DNA from: Apoderus coryli
Lineage: Eukaryota; Arthropoda; Insecta; Coleoptera; Attelabidae
DNA length: 64,000 nucleotides
Reading direction: 5' to 3'
NCBI GenBank assembly: GCA_911728435.2
Contig: OU452198.1
Span: 9,644,001 to 9,708,000, forward strand
Within the stretch, counting starts at the first letter, position 1; each line of letters starts with the position of its first letter. Below are positions 10,601 to 21,181 of this stretch, in pieces. The notes below the pieces were generated by a model, which worked only from the letters and a program-made list of their open reading frames with translations, ran no database searches and was not told the origin of the DNA. The position numbers and the translations under genes are program-made.

Positions 10601-13600
10601 AATTCTAGTATTTATTGAGATATTGGATTCCAATTTAGTGTGTTGCTTCAGCATAAAGAGCTACTTCTTTCCAAAAAAATAACACAAAAAACAATTTCTT
10701 AATAGCTAAAATACGGGATATTCAGTACCCATTGACCCCCCCAAGTTTCTATTACGTACACCAATGACTTTTAAACTAAGTTTTTATAGGTTACTATGTA
10801 TGTTTGATTATTTTTTAACTCTTATAAAATTTGGATAAAATCATTTGTTTTTGAGATATTTGGAAAAGTATTGGCTCTTGTTTGATGCCTCGGCGGCTCT
10901 GGCTAATGTTGTAATATTACAATGAAAATGGATAGTAGACGAAACAGTTTTATATGTTTTTCGGAAATGACGGATATGATTTTAATTATGGGTAAGATTT
11001 AAAGAAAATTGTTTGATTATAATCAGTAAAATTCTATTTTTGTTTATTTAATAGGAAAATGTAACTCTAACGCTAGGTTATCCGCTAGGCGGTACGCAGA
11101 AAAGTTCCCTAATTGAATTCATCCAAAACGAAGGTATTTTTCAAATTTGGTTGGGCGACTAAGGCACAGTGGAAGTCTTAGGGAAGACCGTAGAGGGAAC
11201 TGCGGTTGACCCCGTATAATTCCACCGGAAAAAGAGGAGAGTATTTTAACAAGCATCGAGGAGACACCAAATATTAGTACAAGAGTCCTTGCCCGTCCTT
11301 GCCCGACAGGATGAAAACATTGGGAAATCTGAAGAACACCAGATTTTAAAAAGACAGCAGCTTTACCCCTACCACATGCAAGCAGTACAATCTCTGCTGC
11401 CTCAAGACGTTGAGCTGAGATCTAGACTATGTAGGTGGATATGCCAAATGTATGACAGATATACACTTTATCAAAAATATTTTGTTTACGGAAGAAGCTA
11501 CCTTTACTAGAAACGGGGTCACAAATATTCATAATACACATATCTGGGCAGAAGAAAACGGTACGAGGCCGTAGGAGAGACACATCATCAAGTAAACTTT
11601 AAAGTCAACGTGTGGGTTGGTGTCGTGGATAATTTCTTTTTGGGTCCTATAATTTTACCAGGGAATTTGACTGGCGATTCATTTTTAGCATTTCTTCAAA
11701 ACATACTGCCCGATTGGCCTCTCTTAATTAGACAAAACATTTGGCTTCAACTTGATGGTGCACCAGCACATTTTGCTAGGAATGTAAGGAGATACTTACA
11801 TGAAAACTTTCCCCAACGCTGGATTGGGCGAGGCCAAGATGCTCCTGTTAAATGGCCACCCGATCCCCAGATCTTACTCCTTTGGACTATTCATGTCTGG
11901 GGTTGTATGAAAGATTTTGTTTATAAGGTTCCGATTTTGAGTGAAAATCATTTAATAGAGAAAATCTGATAACCTGCGGAAGACTTTAGGTTGACGCCTC
12001 ATATTTTTGCAAAGACTAAGATTTTCTTTAGTCAAAAGAGCTCGCATACGCATTGAAAAAAATGGGGGTCATATCGAGCAATTTGTTTAGACTGGTAGTT
12101 TTTCGAATGATTTAGTTACTTTTTCATGTTTTTAAAACTATGTTTAAATAATTAATATTTGACTATGATGCTTCAAATTAAGTTAAAAATAATAAACAAT
12201 TTCGTGTTCGTATTGCTTTTATTACCTTTTCGAAAGGTACTTAATGTGATGCACGGTAATGGTAATTTGAGTTAAATATGCTTGATTTAGTAGTGAAAAT
12301 ACCGTGAGCCGCGTAGACAACAAGAGTCAATTCTTTTCAAAATATCTCAAAAACAAATGATTTTATCCAAATTTTATAAGAGTTAAAAAATAATCAAAAA
12401 TACATAGTAACCTATAAAAACTTAGTTTAAAAGTCATTGGCGTACGTAATAAAAACTTGGGGGGTCAATGGGTATTGAACATCCCGTATTTTGGCTATTA
12501 AGAAATTGTTTTTTTGTGTTGTTTTTTTGGAAAGAAGTAGCTCTTTATGCTGAAGCAACACACTAAATTTGAATCCAATATCTCAATAAATACTAGATTT
12601 ATTTAAAAATATTGGTTTTAAATTTTCAACTTTGACGCGCTGTATATCGAACATGGAGGGCTAAAATGAAAAATGACATTTTAAATCTGTGGTTAACGGA
12701 TTGACCTCCTTTTTCCGGACACCCTGTATATTAACCTGTAGATTATGTTTTAAGATGGAAATGTATATAGTTGTAGATCCAGAAGAAGACAATAATCATT
12801 GTCGAAACGTCGATAGGAGAAGAAGTAAAAAAAATAAATTAAATGACAATTTTAATAGTTATTTAAACCAATTTTTACACATATGAACTTTCATTTCAAT
12901 ATTCGAACCTAATTTAGTGGTGATGATTTAGTGCATCTCGCTGAAAAGGCCAAACTGCATGGAAATTCTAAACAGCATCTTACAAATCAAATGCGTGTAA
13001 CATTATTAGGAACAATAAATATACAATAACAGAAGATTCATCATTAAATAGACTGCGTTGAATTCTTGGATATACCACAGTCATAATTTGTAAGAGTTTT
13101 TTTGTTACTATTCATCGCAATGTTGTTCTGGGAATACTGAGATTTTATGGGGAATCTAAAGACAACAAATTTGTTTGTGTGTGTAGTTAACAAGATTTTT
13201 AAAAATAAAATTTACACCTTTGTAATCTTAACTTGGGCATGAAAGATATGACATTTTCCAAATGTTTCTTACCGTCAATAGAACTCTCCTGATTAGCAAC
13301 TCTTGGTACTATGGGTGAAGCTATCAACCTTATAGCCTCGTAGATTGTGGCCTCGGTATAAGGCAGATAATTTCTATCATTAATGCTTAATTCGCCATAT
13401 GTTGTCACAACTAAATCAATTTCTTCTTGGATTTTACGTTGAACCTCTGGTTCATTAACCAAAAATGCAAACAATTTCATCATAAAGTTTCCGACAGCGG
13501 AATGACCACCTTGAAATAGTAAAAACATCCTTAAATCTAATGGTTAACATAATGATGAGTATTTGACTTACCTAAAATATCTTCCAAGGCAAATAACATC

Positions 13601-16600
13601 GTCTCCCAGTCTATATTGACGTTATCAGCAATGATTTTCTTATTCTGCTTCTGCAATGCTCCAATTTTTACGTATTGTATCATTGATTCCAAACAATCAT
13701 TCGGGTCATCCTGCACATCTAATGCACCATATTTGTCACCGATAATTTCCGTTTCGACGAATTCCCGAATTTCATGTGCAACATCATCAATTCTGTTCAA
13801 GTTATTTTCGTGGAATCGAATAAGAAACGGTAGAAAATCTGCTGCGTAACCTTGATTTATTTCATAAAAGACTTCGTCGAAATTCTCCACCATCTTTGTG
13901 AATTTCTTATCGTCTAGATTAAAGTTTTTTGAACAGAAATGATTCAAGAATATGTTGGCAATCCGTTTCAATAAAATTGGTTTAAAATCTGTTGTCGTGT
14001 TTGGAGTGATGTCATCTACAAGAGCTAGGGATTCTCTGGTGATTAACTTATCCAAATTGGAGAAGTTGTTGGTAAATTTTCTAGGAAACGTGTGGGTGTT
14101 CAATAGATCTCTGCGAGCTTTTTGGATATCGGACCAGTCGCAAAATGCCAATGCTGAAACATGCAAAAAAGAAGATGCATTGTAAATATGTTTCCTATAA
14201 TAAATAAATAAATATTACAATGCCATTTGCGGTCTGTGAAGTATCGAAAATAGTGTCATGGTGAATAATGCGTTGGATGGAGTTTTCGATCCCCGATCGA
14301 TATTCATGAAATCCTGGCGAATGGGATTCTTCAACTCGAAATACAAGGCATGTGAACATATTATAGGCAACTCTTCAAATACCCCTCACAGGAAAAATTA
14401 CAAATTGACAGATCAGATGCCTTGGGGCATATCTCCAAAACGTAATATAGCTCCCTCTTTCAGATGTGTTAAGCCCCATACTATGTGTATCAAAAACATC
14501 CGTCCTAGGGACGAAGAAGTTATATGAAGTATTGCCAAATAAGACTTACTAAATATCACTCTGAGGAAACACAAAATGGCGCCCGTACTTCTCAGTTTTT
14601 TCATCATGATGATTTTTCTTGAGTGACCTATTCAGTAATAAGGAGCCCTACAAACACCTATTTATTCGATAATGGCTTAATCAATAATGTATTGTTGTCT
14701 CGTGATATGCGAGAATGATGAAGATCAAAATGATGAAGATCAAAATGTTGAATATTTGTCAAATTAGTCTGTGGATTTATTTCATTGGTGTTACATTTGG
14801 TTTTTTAATTAAAAATGCCAATTATTGTCATTGATTTGTTGGCGATTATTTCGAGTGCTTCAAAATGCATTGATACTTTGCAAGGATATATGCGCTTAGA
14901 TATCCGCAAAGGCGATCCAGTAAGAAATGTCTCTTGATTGTTTAGCAAAACATTTCGAGCATTTTTACAAAAGATTGCCATTGAAGCACCCGAAAACTTT
15001 CATGAAATTCATTGAAATATTTTACTAAATACATTGTAAAAAAAACAGCATGTAAAAAGCGTAGTCCTGTGGCATTGTAAGAAGGTTGAATCTAAGAATA
15101 TGTTGTTGATTAACTTGATTTCGAAATATTAACTTGGTTCTTAAATAACTAAGTTAATTAAATTTTAGAAGTTTATAGGAAACAACCACAATAAGGATTG
15201 ATTTGGGAAAAGAATATGCTGTCACATCCACTAAATTATTTTAATAGGTTATCATCCAATAAACAATTCAAAACATGTTTCGGCCCTAGAAGGGTCATCA
15301 TCAGTTGAGATTAATCATATTCTACAAGGTGTTTATGAAATAGGTGGTCAAAATTTGTGAGCGAATTGGGGACGTCTAATCATGAAAAAACCCGAAATTG
15401 TAATTTTTACAAAAGTCCTTATTTACAAAAATACAGGGTGTTATAGATGACTGCCTGAGGACGATTTTTTTGAAATATTTTCGAAACGAGTAACGATGAA
15501 TTAATCACATGTAGCATATTTATTCACCTAGTTAAATGTCGTAAACTGACATGAAATTGAATAAAAAAGGATGACCATAGGCGGGTAAACGGGGGGATCC
15601 TTGCCTTAATTATAACCTAACTTTTTTTCTTAAAGGTTTTCGAGAAATTCGAGTTTGAAAATTTCAGTATATGCAGTATCCATCTCTTTATCCGTTATCC
15701 TTTTAAATTGTTTTTGATATTTTTTATATTTCATGTAACTTATTATCAACATTCTTTCAAAGTAAATGTTTGGGCTTCAACATTAGAAAATCAACTTCTG
15801 TGTTATCACATTTTCCCAGGAAATCTAACTGGAGAAGTGTATTTTAATCTGTCGCAAATTCTCTTCCAATTCCTCGAAGATATCCCCTTGGCTCGTCGAA
15901 CCTCTTTATGGTTTATGCATGATGGCGCCCCTCCACATTATAGTAGACGGTGTCGTCAGTGGTTAAACGAAAATTTTGAAGCACAGTGGATAGGGCGCGG
16001 AAATGATGCTAAAAATTGGCCGGCTTGGTCTCCTGACTTAAAGTTTAGATTTTACTGTCTGGGGTCAAGTGAAAGACAAAGTTTATACAGTGCCAATTGA
16101 AACTGTCGAGCAACTGCAGGAAAGAATACGGAATGCGTTTAATGAAATAGTTGCAGAAGAAAAACTAATAATAATAATTGTATAGCAGCACATGGTGGAC
16201 ATTTTGAAAAATAATTATTGGTTATTGATTTTGTTAAAATACCTTACTTTTGTTAAATATTAATTGTGTTAAATTTATTTATTTTTTTTTTTTTGAGTTT
16301 ATTTTGATATTAAAATACAGTTTGCTAACGAAAAGTTTTCCACAATTTTATTAATGCTGTGTACTAAGGACCAGTTTTGTCCTAAACTTTTCAAACTCGA
16401 ATTTCTCGAAAGCCTAAGTTTTTCGAGAAAAAACAAGTATGCCTTTTTTATGTAGAAAACTTTATTTTATCACATTTTTGATACAAAATGAATACAAATC
16501 ACAAGGAAAAAAAGTTAGGTTATAATGAAGGCAAGGGCCCCCCGTTTCCCGCCTATGGTCATCCTTTTTTATTCAATTAATTTCCTCAGGCAGTCATCTT

Positions 16601-17652
16601 TAACATCCTGTATCTTTGTAAATAAGGACTTTTCGAAAAATTACAATTTAGGTTTTTTTCATGATTAGACGTCCCCAATTCGCTCACAAATTTTGACCAT
16701 TTATTTTAGAAATACCTTGTTAAACCGATGTTTCATAGATGTTTTTATGTGGAGTCCATAGGTGTATCTTTAATTCTTTTGTTTGGTAGTGGTTTCAAAA
16801 TATAAACGAAACTTTTTAAATAAATTAAAATTAAATTTTACCCTGATTTCTATAGCCTTTTAAATTTATTTTTTTGCGTTTGAAATAATATATATTACTT
16901 AATAGTTCTATTTCTAGAAAAATCGAGAGCGTTATAGAAAAATGTATAGGTGTTATGCTAACTTTCTCAATAATGGAGCTACCCCGCAATTGTAACGAAA
17001 TCTGGACACACTGTACACCCAAAGTAACATCACCAAAATTAGATATGCCACATTTTAATCTCACAAAATGCCTTCTTTCATTCGATTACGAAGACCGAAA
17101 TGACGTACAAATTAATATAATTGTTTATACAAAGTCCTTTCCAGTACCTTAATTAGTATGGGAAGGAGAGCAGATTATTGCAGTATCAAGCACGAAGAAT
17201 ATGGTTAGAAGAAACGTTGAAAATACCTAAATTGCAATAAAATGCACTTTATACGTAAATGATATTTACTTACAGTTTTCTTTGTTTCCAGAGAACAAGC
17301 GTTGATATCTCACAAAATTGGGTCTTGCATCAAAATGATCTCCCTTGGTGATCAGCGCCTCACGTATGTTGTTGTAACCATTCACCACCGTACATTTCAC
17401 ATTACCCAATTGCAAATTCACGACTGGCCCATATTTTTCCCCTAGATGCGAAAACGCTTGATAGGGCACATCAAAACCACCCAACAAATGCATATGACCA
17501 ATTATCGGTAATTTTAATAACGGACTTGGCGGTATTAGCAGTCCCGATGCGTTTTTGTCCTTACCAGCTTTCTTGATAAGATTGACAATCACAAAGAACG
17601 CGGCTACTGCGATATATGCAACAGTAATGATTAAAGTCAGGGGTGTGAACAT
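6815..17652 (-). CDS. CYP307: Cytochrome P450, CYP307 (spook/spookiest-type Halloween gene), four exons
   Basis: Exons 17274-17652, 13572-14153, 13273-13509 and 6815-7143 join with consistent phases and GT-AG borders to 1527 nt (508 codons plus stop), a normal P450 length. The N-terminus has a hydrophobic anchor (MFTPLTLIITVAYIAVAAFF) and a proline-rich hinge. CYP307-type blocks follow: LGGFDVPYQAF, GDHFDARPNF and SLAFCDWSDIQKARRDLL. The I-helix reads GGHSAVGN, unlike the canonical A/G-G-x-D/E-T. The K-helix EAIR, PERF and heme loop FGGGRRHCMG are intact. From family knowledge, CYP307 enzymes act in the 'black box' of ecdysteroid synthesis, between 7-dehydrocholesterol and the ketodiol, on ER or associated membranes. 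I cannot separate the CYP307A and B subfamilies. Introns of 6.1 kb and 3.1 kb are full of transposons, yet the reading frame is intact. Confidence 0.9.
7144..7830. other. CYP307 intron 3, 3' portion, with (TA)n microsatellites
   Basis: No gene is seen. (TA)-rich microsatellites lie at about 7597-7620 and 7669-7700. The remainder of this 6.1-kb intron is occupied by the composite element at 7831-12913, with a short unique stretch at 12914-13272. Confidence 0.7.
8747..8789 (+). ncRNA. Hammerhead-ribozyme-like motif
   Basis: The order is CCA, CTGATGA, T, GGAACT-AGTATGA-AGTTCC, GAAAC, AT, GT, T, TGG. Stem II is a perfect 6-bp helix, stem I is CCA/TGG, and stem III is minimal (AC/GT). The same extra T follows the CTGATGA box as in the other copies. 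Activity is inferred. Confidence 0.5.
8857..8966. mobile_element. 110-bp palindromic MITE
   Basis: It starts TATGACACTTGTCAAAAATA and ends with its reverse complement. The arms are about 32 bp around a short centre. It lies three bases from the 1-kb MITE copy 2, which inserted at the adjacent TA. Confidence 0.75.
8970..9970. mobile_element. 1-kb non-autonomous TA-flanked MITE, copy 2
   Basis: It is collinear with 347-1351 over its whole length, with scattered substitutions and small indels. It is flanked by TA at 8968-8969 and 9971-9972. The terminal repeats keep GCGGCCACGATTCTGAATTG. No coding capacity. Confidence 0.85.
10450..12726 (+). mobile_element. Decayed mariner element with ~430-bp terminal inverted repeats
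   Basis: The ends CAGGGTGTCCGGAAAAAGGA and its mirror are flanked by TA. The inverted similarity extends inward to about 10888 on the left and 12318 on the right, far longer than classical mariner termini. The transposase between is broken (next entry). It is inserted in CYP307 intron 3 on the strand opposite to the gene. Confidence 0.85.
11060..12000 (+). pseudogene. Mariner transposase pseudogene
   Basis: Pieces in different frames with several stops read as a mariner transposase: ARLSARRYAEKFPN (N-terminal helix-turn-helix), FTEEATFTRNGV where the usual first catalytic Asp is Glu, VNFKVNVWVGVVDN, PIILPGNLTGDSFL, LQLDGAPAHFARNVRRYL and RWIGRG. The third Asp region is frameshifted near 11865. 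It resembles the intact transposases at 26526 and 45153 in motif order. Not functional. Confidence 0.85.
12775..12812 (+). other. Decayed hammerhead-like box in right arm
   Basis: It reads CAGAAGA, A, GACAAT-AATC-ATTGTC, GAAAC, GTCGAT. Stem II is perfect, but the conserved T of the CTGANGA box is A, which should abolish activity. An inverted partner lies at 7926-7960. Confidence 0.4.
13273..13509 (-). CDS. CYP307: CYP307 exon 3 (I-helix and K-helix)
   Basis: The exon opens with GGHSAVGNFMMK, the I-helix region in which the usual acidic-Thr pair is replaced. It contains TEATIYEAIRLIASP (ExxR) and ends SSIDG at G|GTAAGA. The join to exon 4 restores SSIDGYKIEKDT. Confidence 0.9.
13572..14153 (-). 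CDS. CYP307: CYP307 exon 2 (helices C to I)
   Basis: Acceptor TTTCAG precedes 14153. The exon runs SLAFCDWSDIQKARRDLLNT to WETMLFALEDILG and ends G|GTAAGT. It contains the W-x-x-x-R heme-propionate motif region (DWSDIQKARR). Its phase joins exon 3 within a Gly codon. Confidence 0.9.
14154..15264. other. CYP307 intron 1, 3' portion
   Basis: AT-rich intron sequence. Short open frames on both strands show no recognisable domain. I see no gene or clear repeat here. Confidence 0.6.
15265..15309 (-). ncRNA. Hammerhead-ribozyme-like motif
   Basis: On the minus strand the order is TCAA, CTGATGA, T, GACCC-TTCTA-GGGCC, GAAAC, AT, GT, T, TTGA. Stem I is 4 bp (TCAA/TTGA). Stem II has one A-C mismatch. 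It lies 15 bp from the mariner at 15325. Confidence 0.45.
15325..16719 (+). mobile_element. Decayed mariner with ~340-bp terminal inverted repeats
   Basis: The left end CAAGGTGTTTATGAAATAGG is mirrored at 16719. The inverted repeats extend through an internal TACAGGGTGTTATAGATGAC to about 15665 and 16381. The TA target duplication is clear on the left and degraded on the right. It carries a broken transposase. Confidence 0.8.
15755..16190 (+). pseudogene. Mariner transposase 3' fragment (frameshifted)
   Basis: The frame encodes FKVNVWASTLENQLLCY, FPGNLTGEVYFNLSQIL, LWFMHDGAPPHYSRR (second catalytic Asp), WIGRGNDAKNWPAWSPDL. A frameshift near 16040 moves DFTVWGQVKDKVYTVP and the C-terminus to another frame. 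The N-terminal half is absent. Confidence 0.85.
16720..17273. other. CYP307 intron 1, 5' portion
   Basis: No gene or element end is seen. The open frame on the plus strand (16955-17150) has no recognisable domain. Confidence 0.5.
17274..17652 (-). CDS. CYP307: CYP307 exon 1 (membrane anchor, N-terminal domain)
   Basis: The start is the ATG at 17652. The frame stays open upstream to 17664 but that codon is TTG. The exon encodes 126 residues plus one base: anchor, PPSPLLKLPIIGHMHLLGG, and RPNFVRYQRLFSGNKEN. The donor is T|GTAAGT at 17273. The codon for the following Ser is completed by CA of exon 2. Confidence 0.9.
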
Positions 17653-17749
17653 TTTTATTATCAAAAATTATTAATTTACTAGAATGAGAAAAAATAAGAA
17701 AGTTAGAGAGAAAAACGCGCTGCCGGGAATGTATAGGAAGGCCCTGACG

Positions 17750-17788
17750 CTGTCTGAAGCAGCTATTGTTAGGGGTAAGACATTTATA
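17750..17788 (-). promoter_or_regulatory. Putative core promoter of CYP307 (TATA box and initiator)
   Basis: On the minus strand TATAAA occupies 17788-17783. An arthropod-type initiator TCAGAC places its A at 17755, 33 bases downstream of the first T, close to the usual TATA-to-start distance. This predicts a 5' UTR of about 103 nt before the ATG at 17652. No binding sites upstream are assigned. Confidence 0.45.
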
Positions 17789-17799
17789 GCGGTCAAATT

Positions 17800-18200
17800 A
17801 GCATATTATATACACATATACAGTTTTGTTAAAACATGAAATATTTATGGGGTGATTTGAATTTTTAAATTTGTTTAATTCAGTTTTCCATTTTTGTACA
17901 TAGATATTTATATTCTTTTCCAATGTTAAGTTTATTTAGGTACTGTTACTATGTGTTGTATAACAGGCAAATAAGAATGATGTGGAAGTGGTAGGGTTTT
18001 GACTGTCAATGTCGTACCTAGACCTAGTATTCAGTAGGTGTGTTTTAAAAATATCCGTTTTGATGCAATGGTTAATACATTGATTGTTGATGCTCTTTTG
18101 TACTATTATACATTTTTTTTTTCATCAAATTTTGAACAGATCTTGATGATCCAGTTATTTCCATTCCATCTTTCTTGTAATCAAATATTATTACTAAATT
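17800..18200. other. Intergenic, upstream of CYP307
   Basis: AT-rich sequence without a recognised gene. It leads into the LINE fragment at 18230. Confidence 0.5.
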
Positions 18201-18229
18201 TTTTCATTTTACTTTTTCTTGGGGTGTTC

Positions 18230-19015
18230 GGTTCTTCTTCTTCTTGCAATCACAAACAATTTTTGACAGATTGTAATGTTCATATTAGTAACGTTCTTCT
18301 TCCTGTTGTGAACTCAGCAAGGAATTTGGGTGTTATTTTGGACTCTGATCTCAGATTTCGTGATTACATTAAAAAAATTATGCAAACCTCTTTTGTATCA
18401 TTGAAAATGTTATATTGCAATCGTCATATTCTCAGCCGGATCTTGCGCAAGAAATTCTCAGACTTTAGTATTATCACATTTCAAATACGCTGATTTTATC
18501 TATGGACCTTTTCTGGATAACTCTGATCTAAGGCGGATTCAAGTTGTTTAAAACTCTTCTTGTCGCTTTATTTACGGCTTGAGAAAGTTTCATCACATTT
18601 CATACACATTTACTTCATTTAATACATTTTACACTCAAATTGATTTATTGTACTAGCAGCCCTGTCTCTATCCTCAACAAGATACAGTTTCGATCCGAGA
18701 TTCACTCTAGATACAATGCTGCGAAATTCTTTAACTCTTTGCCTAACGAACTGTTAAGTCTAAGAAATACTTACTCTATAATCAATCCTGTAATGTGGTG
18801 TGTATGGTATGATGTTGAGTGCTCACCCCTTTCCAGACTTTTGAATTTTTTACATTTGCCTTTGCGGTACTCTTGTTAAGTAGAATAGCTATTTAAAGCT
18901 AGACTTCGCCAGCGGCATGGCTAAATGTGCAGATTTATGTTATATTTCGAATTGAAATCTTGTATATTATGTAATTTGTTTTGAATTAATAAAGGCCATT
19001 TATTATTATTATTAT
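18230..19015 (+). pseudogene. LINE reverse-transcriptase 3' fragment with (ATT)n tail
   Basis: A frame at 18258-18454 reads NVHISNVLLPVVNSARNLG, VILDSDLRFRDYIKK and LSRILRKK, the region after the YADD box in CR1/Jockey-type LINEs. Frameshifts follow. A second piece (FRSEIHSRYNAAKFFNSLPNE) near 18685-18760 is the usual C-terminus. It ends AATAAAGGCC plus a (TTA)n tail at about 18987-19015. The same tail type occurs at 35372-35394 and, inverted, at 30090. Confidence 0.75.
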
Positions 19016-20164
19016 TAATAAATAACAAACCACTAAAGAATGGGTTACTAATTATTATTAGATAATATTTTACTAAGTTATGTTATACCAATTTTGGAAT
19101 ATAAATCATCAGCTGGAAGGCGTTGGTCTTTAGAATGATAAAGAGAATTGTCATTTAGATGATTGGTTTCCAATATTTAATACTTAATAATACCTAATAA
19201 TGGTTTTGATCATAGGGTCGTTGGGGGGTATGCATCATACGCTGACCTCAAATCTACAGAAGATCCCTAATTCTGGTTTGTTGTCGGAATTTTTCTAGGG
19301 AAATGTCTGGCTGTCAATCGGAAAGGAGCTGGATCGTGCGCCCTTCGTCATCTAAGTTGTTTACGCAAATATAAATGCGTCATCGGTAGAGGTGACATGT
19401 AAATAAAATGACGCATATATGTCGCACCCGCAGCGAAAGGGTTAAATTTAAAAGAAGATCGTCGATACTTTCAATTAAATCGGTCTTTTTTTTTTTTTGG
19501 TACGTTTGATTTTCGTTCTTCTGGTGATTTTCTCGGAATTCAAAACTGTTTTGACAAATATTTCGGCAAATTTGACAAAATAATGATTCCTTTTTTGGTG
19601 GGGGTTTAAATACATTTTTTTTAAGTTTATTATAGCCGCCACTGTTGAATGTTTATTTTTCATTTCCTCTCACACTGAGTTTTACCCTTGAAATAAACCC
19701 TCCTTATCCTATATTTCTACCTGTAAAATATCATTATCACCATTCAGAAGATGTAAACAAAAATATTTATTCATGAAGTGGGTACAACAACTAATATCTA
19801 TACTATCTATAATATAATATACAGGGTATCCACGGTTCCATCAGAACTCATTTTAAAGCGGGTGACTCATATAAACATAGGTTATGCCATGGTTCATTTA
19901 AAAATGGTTCTTGGTTAACTAGTGTAATCACTGATGCGATTCGACAAAAGTTAAATTGTTCAAGAGAGCATCGAATTTTAACAAAGCGTGTCTCAAGATT
20001 TTATGCATTTTCCCCCTTTTTATTCCAAATTTGACATTTGAACTGTGTGTCAATGTGTCGATCTAATAAATAAATAAATCCTTCAGTATTCAAGATGAGA
20101 ACCGAATTGAAGAAAATCACCTTTTAATGGGTGGGATTTTGGTAGATATTTCCGAATAAGACAA
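19016..20164. other. No gene seen
   Basis: AT-rich sequence. The stretch from about 19821 (ACAGGGTATCCACGG) looks like the end of a mariner-type MITE without a visible partner. Confidence 0.45.
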
Positions 20165-20873
20165 TAAAATATTTTTTTATACTACTGACTTTAAATGCCT
20201 TTATTATATGTTCAATGATGATTTGAAAATGTAGTACATTGTAATGCTGTTTATCATTTACCCGTGCGTAATAATATTTCCCACTAGTTACCTAGCAACA
20301 AGTGGGAAATATTATTACGCACGGATAAAATTTGGTAATGACAAAAGTAGCGGCGGGCATGAAAAATCACCATAGCAACGCCGAAAATACAAACACCAAA
20401 TTGAAAGTTTTGGTATTTATAATTAATAATTATAATTAAGTATTTCGCTAATTTCAAAACACATAAACAGTGATAGTGAATATAGTTTAACACCACCTAG
20501 TCAATTTAATACTTCTAATTTATCGTATTTAGGCTTATACGTTCACAAATATTTTCCTAAAAATTATGTTAAATTTATTCAAAAGCATTAAAACAGTCGT
20601 AGAAAAAGTATAGTGTGAAACTCACATGAAATGACTATTTCCTACTCCTATGACTTGCAGCACTCGCCTGCGGCTCATGCTGCAAACGATCATACTCGTA
20701 GGAAATATATGTCATTTCATGTTCGTTGCACAATATACTATTTTCTACGAGTGACTTTAAATGCCTTTATTATATGTCCAATGATGATCTGAAAATGTAG
20801 TAGGTACATTGTAATGCTGTTTTTCATTTATCCGTGGACAATAAATATTTCCCACTAGTTGCCTAGCCTAGCC
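20165..20873. repeat. Dispersed foldback repeat family (copy A)
   Basis: GACTTTAAATGCCTTTATTA occurs at 20186 and again at 20755, and the family recurs at 44010-44710. Inside are a 24-bp-arm hairpin (20262-20324) and a larger foldback (20600-20755) whose arms read GTAGAAAA..GTATA and mirror. The right end is cut by the hAT-type terminus at 20874. Confidence 0.65.
20262..20324. repeat. Perfect 24-bp-arm hairpin
   Basis: Bases 20262-20285 (CCGTGCGTAATAATATTTCC...) are the exact reverse complement of 20301-20324, with a 15-nt loop. The partner copies at 20835 and 44090 have decayed arms. Confidence 0.85.
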
Positions 20874-21181
20874 AGGCGCGTAGTGACCAGTGTTCCGCGT
20901 GTTCCACAGAACACGGGCCCGGTATCTTCAAGGGGCCCGGTACTGCATTCTACATCTTTTCTATATTAAATGCCTATAAATTTTAGGATTTTTTTTACAT
21001 TTTTTATTTGACTTGATTTTCAATTTTCTTTAGTTAGTACGGTACTGCATATTCAAGATTCCCTGATTCTCCTGCACTGTGCTGCCCTCTACTTAACTCT
21101 CGCTATAAAATACGAAATGTGTTACTACATAATGCCCTTTAAAATACTTTATTTTCGCTCAGCAAAAAATAATGCAAGTAG

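Larger units (their letters stand above)
7831..12913. mobile_element. Composite element bounded by ~140-bp inverted repeats
   Basis: The arms 7831-7970 and 12757-12913 are inverted copies, starting ATTAGGTTCGAA. Each contains a decayed hammerhead-like box (CAGAAGA, stem, GAAACGTCG). The inverted arms with hammerhead boxes resemble the smaller Penelope-like element at 34277-35106. The interior has been replaced or expanded by nested insertions (8565-10041 and 10450-12726). The stretch 8010-8330 contains GTTCCGGTTATACCGGAA and matches the start of the mariner remnant at 52561. No Penelope protein remains. Confidence 0.5.

Noticed and set aside
17653..17664. Upstream start of CYP307 at 17664
   Set aside because: The codon is TTG; the first ATG in frame is 17652, followed by a normal P450 anchor.
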